The notes beneath the pieces are model-generated. The model saw nothing but the letters and a program-made list of their open reading frames with translations, had not been told where the DNA came from and made no database searches. A program made the translations under genes and the position numbers. A DNA stretch of 64,000 nt from Vagococcus allomyrinae (GTDB lineage: Bacteria; Bacillota; Bacilli; Lactobacillales; Vagococcaceae): assembly GCF_017829975.1 (NCBI RefSeq), contig NZ_JAEEGA010000014.1:62001-126000 (forward strand), written 5' to 3'. Position 1 is the stretch's first letter; each line of letters starts with the position of its first letter. Positions 52,168 to 62,000 of the stretch are shown piece after piece.

Positions 52168-52926
52168 TTAGGCGTAGTATTGAATGATTGTATTTAAGAC
52201 TTGGGTGGCACCTTCGCCTGCTTTTGAATCGTAGTAAGCAGTAAACTCAGGGGCCGCCACATACATCTCAGCAAGTCCTTTATGGGTATCTCTTGAATAT
52301 TTTTTCTTGCTCCATGCTTGAGTGAGCCATTTTTTGTGTAAGTTGAAGATTTCAGCCGCTTTTTCTGAAGGCACCACGAGGGTGCTGTGGTCAGCCAGTA
52401 ATGTCAGTAGTTGTTGTTCATTGGTTTGCATGGTTTGGTAGTCCTCTGCTGTCATGTTCATCAGGGCTGCATTGGAGGCGTCAATTTGTTCATTTCCATA
52501 TTTTCCTCGAATTTCAGTCCCGTATTTCGTTTCGTTTTCAGTTACTAATTGTTGTTTGAATGCGTCAAATTTTTGGGTATCGGTCATCTTTATTTCTCCT
52601 TTTTGGACAGCAATCGTTGAATCAATCGTCTTGATCAAGGCTGTGAGTCGTTGCTTTTTGATGACGAGAGCCTCACGATGGCTGCTTAATAATGTCAGAT
52701 AATCTAAATCTGGTTGATTAAGAATGGTGGCAATTTGCTCTAAACTCAAGTCAAGTTCGCGAAAGAAAAGGATTTGCTGCAGTTTGTCGACTTCCTTTTG
52801 CCCGTATATGCGGTAACCTGATTGATTTGTGTAGCTAGGTGTTAACAAAGCTATTTGATCATAATAGCGTAAGGTTCGGGTGGTGACACCAGCTAGTGTT
52901 GCCAATTTATTAATTGTGTATTCCAT
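52168..52926 (-). CDS. MerR-family regulator with TipAS antibiotic-recognition domain
   Basis: The 252-residue protein has a MerR helix-turn-helix (TLAGVTTRTLRYYDQIALL, ~8-26), a coil, and a C-terminal TipAS-like helical domain (~120-250; MTAEDYQTMQTNEQQLL, HKGLAEMYVAAPEFTAYYD) that in TipAL binds thiopeptide antibiotics covalently. The start at 52926 follows GGAGG with 8 bp. The promoter has the MerR 19-bp spacer, so autoactivation is likely. No resistance gene is directly attached. Confidence 0.9.
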   Translation of the reverse strand: MEYTINKLATLAGVTTRTLRYYDQIALLTPSYTNQSGYRIYGQKEVDKLQQILFFRELDLSLEQIATILNQPDLDYLTLLSSHREALVIKKQRLTALIKTIDSTIAVQKGEIKMTDTQKFDAFKQQLVTENETKYGTEIRGKYGNEQIDASNAALMNMTAEDYQTMQTNEQQLLTLLADHSTLVVPSEKAAEIFNLHKKWLTQAWSKKKYSRDTHKGLAEMYVAAPEFTAYYDSKAGEGATQVLNTIIQYYA

Positions 52927-52961
52927 ATCTGTTTCCTCCATTTATCGTAACTGACATCCTT

Positions 52962-52992
52962 ACTGTAAACTATGACGCAACGTAAAGGTCAA
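52962..52992 (-). promoter_or_regulatory. MerR-type promoter, 19-bp spacer
   Basis: Minus-strand TTGACC (52992-52987) and TACAGT (52967-52962) are separated by 19 bp around a short ACG/CGT dyad, directly upstream of the TipAS regulator. Confidence 0.72.
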
Positions 52993-53020
52993 GGGGAATC
53001 TCAAAAAAAGTTTGAAAAGA

Positions 53021-53680
53021 TCAGCGTTGAAAAAGCTGGACGCTACCGATGGCCGTCACTTTTTGATCAACAATCAGGCCACCTTGATCTTCAATGGCGT
53101 AAAGCAAAGGAATCGTTGTTTCAGTCAAGACACGTTGTATAGAAGCTTGTTGGACTGCTGAGTTTTCAAAATGAACTTCAATGGCAAACTCAGTAATTAA
53201 ATCTAGTCCTTCTTGGTAACTGAAAGAATCGTAATCAGCGTCTGGGGTGATGTGGTAGTTTTTTAGCTGAATCATGGCACCAGCACTGCTGCCGATTAAG
53301 AGTCCTGAAAATTGTTCGAGAGTCTCCTTCAGCGCCAGTTTCTTTAAGCGGTCCATGGTTTTATCAGGGAGCCCACCGGTTAGAAAGATAATATCTGAAT
53401 TAAGTAGTTGTGACGACAAACTGTCTGGGTCAGCAGTAAAATAATTGATCAGAGAGATGGCTGAATTCGGAATACCAAAAGCCTTGAAAGGTGCGGTTAA
53501 GTCGTCGTAATAGTGGCCCTGTTCACCGTAAAATTGTTGCCAGTTATCTGCCGTAATCTGATTGGCAGCAAAAGAGAAGGGAAGAATCGTCACAGTCATA
53601 TTGGGGGTTATATAGGGAGCAACGTGTTGATAGGCCCAATCTTCGTGAAAATTATACAAGTTAAAAAGTAGTTGTCTCAT
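53021..53680 (-). CDS. peptidase S51 family protein (PepE-like)
   Basis: The 219-residue protein has the alpha/beta fold of dipeptidase E and cyanophycinase. The nucleophile elbow LLIGSSAGAMI contains the serine (~130), and ITLTGG-like IIFLTGGLPDK (~98) forms the oxyanion region. His-Phe-Glu in EVHFENSAVQQ supplies the later catalytic part. A cytoplasmic dipeptidase role is probable. Single gene. Confidence 0.83.
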   Translation of the reverse strand: MRQLLFNLYNFHEDWAYQHVAPYITPNMTVTILPFSFAANQITADNWQQFYGEQGHYYDDLTAPFKAFGIPNSAISLINYFTADPDSLSSQLLNSDIIFLTGGLPDKTMDRLKKLALKETLEQFSGLLIGSSAGAMIQLKNYHITPDADYDSFSYQEGLDLITEFAIEVHFENSAVQQASIQRVLTETTIPLLYAIEDQGGLIVDQKVTAIGSVQLFQR

Positions 53681-53872
53681 GATAAAACCTCCTAAATTTA
53701 AAAGATATCCTTTGGTTTATGATAACATACTGAACAGGCAAAGATCACCAGTTACAGAGCGGCGAACAGTAGCTCATAAATCAGCAAGAAAAAATGGGAC
53801 GTGCTGCAGGATTTGTAGTACAATTTGTAAAGAGAGTTTTTTTAACGATTATATAATGTAAAGGAGCGTTAG

Positions 53873-54760
53873 ATGGCTATTGTAAAAAAAGTTGGTTATG
53901 TTTTGTTGTTCTGTATTTTCTTTGCTCGATTTGCTTGGGAGATTTTGTATTTTTCGATTGGAGAAGGGGTTGTATTGGGGTTATCTGGTTATTTGAGTGT
54001 CGTGTTTATCGTGGGGTGGTATCGGAAAGCTCATCGTGTGACAGTTTTTTTTGAGCAGGCTCAGCTACGACTGTATTTTTATTTACTGCCGTGTATTCCG
54101 GTGTTCTTGTACTTTATCACACTTAATACAGTGGCTTCTTGGGATGTTATTGGGGAATTCTTTTATGTTCTGATGTATTTGCTTTTAGGCATTGCTTGGC
54201 TATGGGCTAGTTTAAATGGCATGTTGTTATTCTGGTCATTTTCTTATGAGGACGATGTCTTAATGGGGCGCAATAAAGCTGCTATAGTGGCGGTAACTGG
54301 TGCGATTATTGGGAGTTCATTAATTTATGCTGGGGCCAATATCGGTGATGGACCTGGCTGGTGGACTGTGGTGATTGCCGGTGGCCTTGGCACGTTAACT
54401 TGGCTGCTCTTGGGTGCCCTCATTGACAAACTAACCGCTGTCATCGAGTCGATAACTATGGAACATGATGTTAATAGCGGGCTTCGCTTTGGGGCTTATT
54501 TGGTAGGATCTGGCCTGATTTTGGCCGTGGCCTCTTCTGGGGATTGGACGTCGTTACTAGCAACTGTTGGCGAGTTTTTTGTCGGCTGGCCAGTTATTCC
54601 TTTAGCCTTGCTGATGATCGTTCTTGAGCGCCGTTTATTTGGAGCGATAGGGGATGAGCCAGAGAAACAGAAGCAACTCTCAGTGATCGTTGCTGTTTGT
54701 TATTTATTATATGGGATACTGGTTTGTCTATTGATGCTTCCTACATCAGGAGGACGCTAA
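53873..54760 (+). CDS. integral membrane protein, DUF350-like
   Basis: The 295-residue protein has about eight membrane segments. Residues ~140-265 contain two copies of the pattern seen in DUF350: NKAAIVAVTGAIIGSSLIY, then EHDVNSGLRFGAYLVGSGLI. DUF350 membrane proteins (YjfL-like) are commonly encoded beside glutathionylspermidine-synthase-like ATP-grasp proteins, and one follows here with a 1-bp overlap (TAATG). AAAGGAG precedes the ATG. The family assignment rests on motif resemblance and context, and the function is unknown. Confidence 0.68.
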   Translation: MAIVKKVGYVLLFCIFFARFAWEILYFSIGEGVVLGLSGYLSVVFIVGWYRKAHRVTVFFEQAQLRLYFYLLPCIPVFLYFITLNTVASWDVIGEFFYVLMYLLLGIAWLWASLNGMLLFWSFSYEDDVLMGRNKAAIVAVTGAIIGSSLIYAGANIGDGPGWWTVVIAGGLGTLTWLLLGALIDKLTAVIESITMEHDVNSGLRFGAYLVGSGLILAVASSGDWTSLLATVGEFFVGWPVIPLALLMIVLERRLFGAIGDEPEKQKQLSVIVAVCYLLYGILVCLLMLPTSGGR

Positions 54761-55983
54761 TGGAAAAACATATCCAGTTGGTAAAAATACCAGCAGAGAA
54801 CTATTCAGATTACCGTTATGAGGTTATTTTCCAAGCTTACAAGTGGGACCCTCAAGTGGAGGATGATAACACTGTGAGCCAGTACGTTGCCGTTCTTGAT
54901 GAGACAGCAGTCGCTGAATTGGCCGCTTTGGCAGAGCAATTAGCTGTCGAAACGGTGGCCATGGAAACGGAACTGTTAGACAACCTACATTTTGGACGAG
55001 AGCTCGGCTTGCCTCCTGTGATGTGCCGCAGCATGAAAAAAGCGACGAATTATCAAAAGGAAGATCATGTCCGATTAATGCGCTTTGATTTTCATCCCAC
55101 TGATCAAGGCTGGCAAATTTCAGAGGTTAACAGCGATGTGCCAGGTGGTTTTGCCGAAAGTTCAATTTTACCGGAAATCGCCAGTGAGTATGTTCCCGAT
55201 GTGCAACCATCAGAAAACTTTGCTAGCCATCTTTTTAAAGCCTTTGAAAAGCGGATCAGTCCCGGGGGCACCATAGGTTTTGTTCATGCTACCTCTTATG
55301 CCGATGATCGGCAAGTTATGCAGTTTATGGGGGATTATTTTGAAAAGGCCGGGTATCAGGCTTTGTACTTAGCGCCAGATCATCTAGTGTTTGATGATTA
55401 TCGAGCGTATAGCCTGTTGGATAATCACAAACAACCATTAGCTGGGATTATTCGTTTTTTTCCTTTAGAGTGGATGACAAGATTGCCTTTTTCAGCAAAA
55501 TGGCAAGGTTATTACGCAACTCTGACCCCTTCCTGTAATCATCCAGTGGCGATGCTCACTCAACCAAAAAGTTTGCCATTGATTTGGCCCAAACTTCAAA
55601 GTGACTGCCAGACATGGCAACAATTATTGCCTGAAACTAAAAAGGTCTATCCCTTAGACTACGATGACCAGCAGTATCTCTATAAACCGGTATTTGGACG
55701 AGTCGGGGGCGATATTACAATTAAAGAAGCAACGTCAGAAAAAGAATTTAAGAGTATCAGAAAAGAAGCTTTAAAGCGGAAAAAAGAATGGATCGTCCAG
55801 AAACGGTTCAATAGTCAACCAATTCAAACGGAGGACGGTCAATCATTTCATCTATGCATCGGGGTGTTTGTCATCGATGGGGCTTTTGCCGGGTTTTACG
55901 GTAGAATTAGTCCTTATGCTCGAATAGATGAAAAAGCACGAGATATTCCAATTTTAATGAAACGAGCTAAGGAGGAGTTATGA
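54760..55983 (+). CDS. glutathionylspermidine synthase-like ATP-grasp protein
   Basis: This 407-residue protein has features of the GSP_synth ATP-grasp family: MRFDFHPTDQGWQISEVNSDVPGGFAES (~107-134, with the N-D-P metal/ATP residues), KPVFGRVGGDI (~310) and GVFVIDGAFAGFYGRIS near the C-terminus. Relatives lack the amidase domain of true glutathionylspermidine synthase and have no proven substrate (YjfC/YgiC). They presumably ligate a carboxylate to an amine. The start at 54760 has AGGAGG 6 bp upstream; the longest frame begins at 54697. It overlaps both neighbours (1 and 4 bp). Confidence 0.82.
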   Translation: MEKHIQLVKIPAENYSDYRYEVIFQAYKWDPQVEDDNTVSQYVAVLDETAVAELAALAEQLAVETVAMETELLDNLHFGRELGLPPVMCRSMKKATNYQKEDHVRLMRFDFHPTDQGWQISEVNSDVPGGFAESSILPEIASEYVPDVQPSENFASHLFKAFEKRISPGGTIGFVHATSYADDRQVMQFMGDYFEKAGYQALYLAPDHLVFDDYRAYSLLDNHKQPLAGIIRFFPLEWMTRLPFSAKWQGYYATLTPSCNHPVAMLTQPKSLPLIWPKLQSDCQTWQQLLPETKKVYPLDYDDQQYLYKPVFGRVGGDITIKEATSEKEFKSIRKEALKRKKEWIVQKRFNSQPIQTEDGQSFHLCIGVFVIDGAFAGFYGRISPYARIDEKARDIPILMKRAKEEL

Positions 55984-56726
55984 GCGAACAATTAGAGTTA
56001 TATAAAAAATGGGCACCTGACACTGCTCTGTGGACTCAGTGGGCTAAACCCGTTGTCTTTATGAATATCAATATGAATCTTGCCTATGGTTCAGTGGTTT
56101 ATGAGCGTTCGTTGGGTAACTGGACGGACTATCAAGCTAACAGACTGATCATCGTTGATTTGCCGGGAGCTGAAGGCGTTAAAGAAGGGATCGGTCTAGC
56201 TAGAAAAGGTTACCGACCGGTACCGCTATACAATGGTGTCCCTGGCAGTGGCCAAGCGGTAGTGCCTAGTAAACCAATCGTGGATGGCTTAAGAACAGGT
56301 GGCGCCGTCCTAGAAACGATCAGCATCAATAATAGTGCCAATCCGGTGTTTTTACTAGATGCGAATCGATTAAAAGGTGCCAAACAAAAGCCAGGTACTT
56401 TTGATAATCGCTGGTGTGTCGTTAAACAGGACTTGCCCTCTGCCAATTATTTAAAAAAGCACGGTATTCAGGAAGTGGTTGTGCGAACCAATCAGCTTCA
56501 AAAAGATTTAAGGTACCTTCTTTATGAGTATCAGAAGCAAGGCATTTCCATCTACTTATGTGACATAAAAAAGCAAGTCAAGGTGCATACTATTGAAAAA
56601 CCCCAAGGGTTGGGTTTGTTTTATCGTTTTTTATTATTGCTAGGACTAAGTAGAAATGCAACGGGTGGCTTTGGGATGACGATTCCAGAAGTAAGCTCTG
56701 GAGGAGGCGGTTATCGAGCGGGTTAG
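55980..56726 (+). CDS. conserved protein of unknown function, third gene of ATP-grasp operon
   Basis: I do not recognise this 248-residue protein. It has no signal peptide. The N-terminal ~190 residues look like an alpha/beta domain (WAKPVVFMNINMNLAYG, RLIIVDLPGAEGVKEGIGL, GGAVLETISIN, NPVFLLDANRLKG). A hydrophobic stretch (LGLFYRFLLLLGLS) and a glycine-rich C-terminus ending SSGGGGYRAG follow. It overlaps the ATP-grasp gene by 4 bp (ATGA), so it is made together with it. The tail might be a modification target or a simple linker; this is speculation. Confidence 0.65.
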   Translation: MSEQLELYKKWAPDTALWTQWAKPVVFMNINMNLAYGSVVYERSLGNWTDYQANRLIIVDLPGAEGVKEGIGLARKGYRPVPLYNGVPGSGQAVVPSKPIVDGLRTGGAVLETISINNSANPVFLLDANRLKGAKQKPGTFDNRWCVVKQDLPSANYLKKHGIQEVVVRTNQLQKDLRYLLYEYQKQGISIYLCDIKKQVKVHTIEKPQGLGLFYRFLLLLGLSRNATGGFGMTIPEVSSGGGGYRAG

Positions 56727-56734
56727 CCAAAATA

Positions 56735-56777
56735 AAAACATCTGCCATAACGAGTGAGCCTATGGCAGATGTTTTTT
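56735..56777 (+). terminator. terminator of the DUF350/ATP-grasp operon
   Basis: 15-bp stem AAAACATCTGCCATA / TATGGCAGATGTTTT followed by T. Confidence 0.93.
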
Positions 56778-56877
56778 ACTGTCCTTGTTGATAATTTTGC
56801 TGATAATTGATAAATAGACTAGGAAATGTTAAATTTTAAAGGTAAAATTGAAGATAATAGAAAAGGGGGGCCTAAAT

Positions 56878-57477
56878 ATGAGAAGACATAAAAAGAAGAT
56901 AATCGGGATCTTGTTTGTGGTGGTGATCAGCCTGAGTGGTTGTCAAAACGCTCGTATGTGGTTTAAAGATTTTGAACAATCCTTTAAAGGGCTCAATATG
57001 ACCATTCGAACCTATGATGATGAGAGTCAGATTATTGATGAAATCACGGGGAAATCTGTTTCAATTGAGCGGGACACTGATTTTGATACGGCTGAAGATA
57101 GTGCCGATTCATCCGTATTGCGTGTCAGCGTTGGTGGTAAAGAGTTACACCATGTTGGGTCATCAATGGTTGTAGCAGAAAAGGGCTTAGAAAATGTGTT
57201 TGATGATTACGCGACAAAATATGATTTAGCTGACCAAGACCGTTCGATCCCAATTGTGAATAAAATGGTGGATGAATTTAAAAACGCCTTTACTGGCAAG
57301 AAAAAAGTCGTACTAATTCGCAGTCAGCGCGGGTATCCATTAGCGACATATGCCGGTGATAAAGTGTCCTTATATCAAACGGATGTGCCCAAGAGCACGG
57401 GGATTTTGATTGATGGCAGTTACCTTTTTATTTATCGGTGTGATTATACCATTTACGATTTAGAGTTACTAGAATAG
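56878..57477 (+). CDS. lipoprotein, DUF5052-like
   Basis: The 199-residue exported lipoprotein has a basic start (MRRHKKKIIG), a hydrophobic core and a lipobox LSGC with the lipidated Cys at about 22. The rest is hydrophilic and mixed alpha/beta with GLNMTIRTYDDESQIIDEITG. Similar proteins (DUF5052) occur in enterococci and streptococci without known role. The ATG at 56878 follows AGGGGGG. The TSUP permease starts 12 bp later, so both share an operon. Confidence 0.78.
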   Translation: MRRHKKKIIGILFVVVISLSGCQNARMWFKDFEQSFKGLNMTIRTYDDESQIIDEITGKSVSIERDTDFDTAEDSADSSVLRVSVGGKELHHVGSSMVVAEKGLENVFDDYATKYDLADQDRSIPIVNKMVDEFKNAFTGKKKVVLIRSQRGYPLATYAGDKVSLYQTDVPKSTGILIDGSYLFIYRCDYTIYDLELLE

Positions 57478-57488
57478 GAGTTGAATCC

Positions 57489-58268
57489 GTGGGGATCTAT
57501 TTGATTTACTTTGTTATTATTGTTCTTTCTAATACCATCGGGGCAGTCTCAGGCATGGGAGGTGGGGTGATCATTAAGCCAGTCCTTGACACCTTTGGAA
57601 TTCATTCTCTGGCGGCTATCACTTTTTATTCAAGCGTAGCAGTTTTTACCATGTCGATTTCTTCCACATATAAACAATTGAAAAATGGCATTAAAGTCAA
57701 TTGGTCCCAGTCGCTTTTTATTTCAATAGGTTCCGTAATAGGTGGCGTCGCTGGGAATAAATTATTTGTTTTTCTTTTGGATTTTTATGGGAATGAACGG
57801 GAAGTTCAATTGATTCAAATTGTCTTAACCGTTGTGTCCTTGGGATTGGTCTTAATTTATACTCTTGGAAGTGGCAAAACGTTGCAGTTAAAACAGCCTG
57901 TAGCCTATTTGCTAGTAGGTCTGTTTTTAGGCGGTTTTTCAACGCTTTTAGGAATTGGCGGCGGTCCAATTAATGTTTCATTGCTAGTATTTTGTTTTGG
58001 TTTGACCATGAAAGATGCGACGGTCTATTCGATCATTACGATTTTTTTCTCACAACTAGCAAAATTAGTGGAAGTTGGCTTTTCAACGGGCTTCGGAATC
58101 TACGATTTAACGATGTTGTTTGCGATTATTCCGGCAGCCTTAATAGGTGGCTATCTAGGTGGTGTACTGAGTGGAAAAATATCAGACAAAGCCGTTTCAA
58201 AAATATTTGTTGTGGTAGTGATCGGCGTAATTTTTATTAATATCATAAATGGGATTAAGTTATTTTGA
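57489..58268 (+). CDS. TSUP family (DUF81) sulfite/organosulfur exporter
   Basis: The 259-residue permease has eight membrane segments and the repeated TSUP motif: GAVSGMGGGVIIKP near residue 20 and STLLGIGGGPINV near residue 160. TauE/SafE proteins export sulfite or sulfonates; many have other anions as substrates. GTG start with AGGAG 8 bp upstream, in one operon with the lipoprotein. Confidence 0.88.
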   Translation: MGIYLIYFVIIVLSNTIGAVSGMGGGVIIKPVLDTFGIHSLAAITFYSSVAVFTMSISSTYKQLKNGIKVNWSQSLFISIGSVIGGVAGNKLFVFLLDFYGNEREVQLIQIVLTVVSLGLVLIYTLGSGKTLQLKQPVAYLLVGLFLGGFSTLLGIGGGPINVSLLVFCFGLTMKDATVYSIITIFFSQLAKLVEVGFSTGFGIYDLTMLFAIIPAALIGGYLGGVLSGKISDKAVSKIFVVVVIGVIFINIINGIKLF

Positions 58269-58307
58269 TGTTATTTAATTAGCTGTTAAAGGACAATTAG
58301 GATTAGG

Positions 58308-58356
58308 AAAGAAATGAGGAGTTGACGAGTAATTCGTTAATTTTCATTTCTTTTTT
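58308..58356 (+). terminator. terminator after TSUP gene
   Basis: AAAGAAATGA (58308-58317) pairs with TCATTTCTTT (58344-58353), followed by T. Loop of 26 bases with inner ACGA/TCGT pairing. Confidence 0.75.
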
Positions 58357-59009
58357 TCGTGTTTTTAATACAAAAAGACCTAAATTAATCGTTTAGCTTC
58401 GTTTGTAAATAGTGTGTATTTTGCGATTTTTTTATGGGCTTAGTAAATCTGTAAACCAATTGATGTCAAAGGAAATAATTTCGTCGTTAATCACGATATT
58501 TAAGGGGTGTTTATTCAGTTATTTGAAAACCTTGAATGCAAATGAAGCGAGTTATGGTACAATATTAAGCATGTGGTTTTTCTACTGTTTTAATAAAATT
58601 GTCTTAAAAGGTTTGTCAATGTCATTTTTTAAACTTTTTTTGTTATTTTTTTACATTTTCGCTGATATATTATATTTAAAGAAACTTAATAATGTTATTA
58701 TTAAGTTTAACTGGTAATTATGTTGCGAAAAAGACTGTTTTGATGGAAGGTGAATCTGATGTGATACGGAAAATGATGAGGTAAAATTATATAATGATGT
58801 TATTAGGAAAGTACCATTAAACTTAATATATTTTTTCTGAAAATTCTGTCTATTCGTCAGGTTAATTCTCTATAATTGATCAAATTGAGCCATTGATATC
58901 AGTTTTTGAGCGATGGAGAAGGTGTGAGTTCTTTTTCAATAAAGGGGCCAATGGTCGCTTGACTAGACTTGATTTTTCTTATTCATTTTTATATAAAAGG
59001 AGAGATAGT
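58357..59009. other. AT-rich region upstream of the adhesin
   Basis: About 650 bp of very AT-rich DNA without a convincing gene. It contains a perfect 12-bp hairpin AAACTTAATAAT / ATTATTAAGTTT (58682-58693, 58697-58708) without T-tract and a TATAAT at 58871-58876 with no clear -35. A 101-codon hydrophobic frame at 58412-58717 lacks a ribosome binding site. Confidence 0.5.
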
Positions 59010-62000
59010 ATGTGGAAATTGACAAAATCTAACATGAGAATAGTTTCTTTATTACTTGTTATCATGATGTTTGTTAATATTTTACCATCAGCAGCTATTG
59101 CTGATATTGTGGCGAATGACAATAGTGAGAAAGTTAGTGAAACGGAGACGAGTTTGACCGAGATAACTGAACAAGAAACAGATCAGCTATTGAGCAGTGA
59201 AGAACTGGAGAAGGAAGAAGAGAGCTTGCCAAAGATATCTTCCGCGGTTTCATCAACGATTGAAAGCGGTGCTCCTCCTGTGAAGGAGAGTCAAAGGATC
59301 GCAGGTGAACCAACAAATCGCAGTGAATTAGTGGATATTACCGGCGTTAATATGTTGGTCGATATTGCGGGTACTTGGATTTATATTATTAAGAATAATG
59401 AGTTACAACCCAATATCCCTTCATTTAGTAAAGGGATGAGAATTAAGTTTGAATATTGTTGGGATATTTCCAGTGATAGTTTAAATTTATTTCAGCCTGG
59501 CGACTATTTTGAAGTGGCTTTACCCAGTACTTATTTTCAATTTCACGATACACCCAGCAATTATGAATTAACTGATCAGAACGGAGCAGTTATTGGGACC
59601 TTTACCGTTAGAGATGGTAGCATTGTCTCGACTTTAAATGAGCTAGGAACGTCAAAAAATGAAATTAAAAACGGTTTTTTATCGGGGATTGGCTATACGG
59701 TTCTGGAAGGTGATGAAATCAGCCTGACAACAGGTGGGATTATGTTACCTCCTATAACCATTAATCCAGGTGGTTCTTCTGGGAGTGGAGAAATCGATGA
59801 TTTTGGTGATTTATTCAAATCCGGCGCCAAGTTTGAAGAGAGAGGGGATCTTGAGTGGCGCATTTTCGTTAATTACGACAATTTCCGAAAACAGTTTAAT
59901 GGTGAGAGTGTCGTTCCCTTTAATAACGTAGTTTTAACAGATGAAATTGAGCAAGGTTTAGTTGTTAAAGATAATGACATTCGGATTGAATCTTCGATTT
60001 ATATTGCGAACGAAGAAGGAAGAATGACTAATCTATCATTGGAATGGTATTCGTTTAAAGAGCTGTTTGACTTGATTCCTTATGTTGAGGGAATGAGTGA
60101 AAGTGATTTTGAAACTGCCGTAAAAAGCTCAACAAAACCAGCTTACGGTGTTTATGCTCACAGGAAAGTGATGATAAATTTCGGAAACCTTCCTGGGTCA
60201 AATATAAAATATCCTGGAGCGGCAACAGCCAATAACAGTCAGTGGATTAAAGATAAGTTGCAGGAAATGGTTGAGAGTGCCAAAATCAGTCAAATACAGG
60301 CTGATGAAACTTATAAAAAATATGAGAATGATCCTGAAATTATCGGTTGGGTGGTCACGATACCAACCACAGTAGTTGGTGGGTCAGACACATATAGCAA
60401 TACGGCAACCTTAACTTATAACAATAGTGAGCAAGCCAGTTCAGCGACTACAATAGAATTTAATGATATTAATGGTGGAGCAGAAACCAATGAGCCCGGC
60501 AGTGTTGTCATAAAAAAGATGGATGACAAAAGCACTCCTTTAACGGGTGTCTCATTTAAATTGCAAAAATTAAACACAGTCACAAATGACTATGTTGACT
60601 ATGTTCCGCAAGATAATCTAGGAGGGATTGAGCGAGTCACAGATGGCGATGGAACTGTCACATATAAACGTTTGAGCTATGGCGATTATCAGATTGTTGA
60701 AACCAAAGGCTTGGACGGTTACGGCGAGCCAATATACAGTCCAAGCGAACGCTTTAGTATGACCGCACAAAATAATGCTGGTATTGAAATCAGTGTTGTG
60801 AATGAGTTACTAAAAGGTCAAGTTGAACTGGTTAAAACGGATGAGAAAACGAATGAACTGCTATCCGGTGCGATCTTTGAACTACAAGATGAACAAGGGA
60901 CGCCGATTAGTGGACCTTATGAAACAGGAATCGATGGCTTGTTGGAGATTACTGATTTGACTCCCGGCAAGTATCAATTAGTGGAAACGCAAGCACCGAC
61001 CGGGTATCAGTTGGATGCCACGCCTGTGAAGTTTGAAATCCTAAAAGGGCAGACGGAAGTCTTAAAAGTTAGTAAGACCAATCGACTGATCTTAGGGGCA
61101 GTCCAGCTAGAGAAAGTGGATCAGGTAACTGGCGAAGGATTATCCGGTGCGATCTTTGAACTGCAAGATGAACAAGGGACGCTGATTAGTGGGCCTTATG
61201 AAACAGGAATCGATGGCTTGTTGGAGCTTGCTGATTTGACTCCCGGCAACTATCAATTAGTGGAAACTCAAGCACCGGCCGGGTATCAGTTGGACGCCAC
61301 GCCTGTGAAGTTTGAAATCCTAAAAGGGCAGACGGAAGTCTTAAAAGTTAGTAAGACCAATCGACTGATCTTAGGGGCAGTCCAGCTAGAGAAAGTGGAT
61401 CAGGTAACTGGCGAAGGATTATCCGGTGCGATCTTTGAACTACAAGATGAACAAGGGGCGCTGATTAGTGGGCCTTATGAAACAGGTGCTACTGGCTTGT
61501 TGGAGATTGTTGATTTGACTCCCGGCAAGTATCAATTAGTGGAAACTCAAGCACCGACCGGGTATCAGTTGGACGCCACGCCTGTGAAGTTTGAAATTCT
61601 AAAAGGGCAGACGGAAGTCTTAAAAGTTAGTAAAACCAATCGACTGATCTTAGGGGCAGTCCAGCTAGAGAAAGTGGATCAGGTAACTGGCGAAGGATTA
61701 TCCGGTGCGATCTTTGAACTGCAAGATGAACAAGGGACGCTGATTAGTGGGCCTTATGAAACAGGAATCGATGGCTTGTTGGAGCTTGCTGATTTGACTC
61801 CCGGCAAGTATCAATTAGTGGAAACTCAAGCACCGACCGGGTATCAGTTGGACGCCACGCCTGTGAAGTTTGAAATCCTAAAAGGACAGACGGAGGTCCT
61901 AAAAGTTAGTAAGACCAATCGACTGATCTTAGGGGCAGTCCAGCTAGAGAAAGTGGATCAGGTAACTGGCGAAGGATTATCCGGTGCGATCTTTGAACTA

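Noticed and set aside
53679-53861. 60-codon frame before the DUF350-like gene
   Set aside because: It overlaps the divergent peptidase start region, is rich in Lys/Arg of random composition and has no ribosome binding site.
58412-58717. 101-codon hydrophobic frame
   Set aside because: It lies in very AT-rich DNA, starts with GTG without a Shine-Dalgarno, resembles no family and ends in a hairpin; probably chance.
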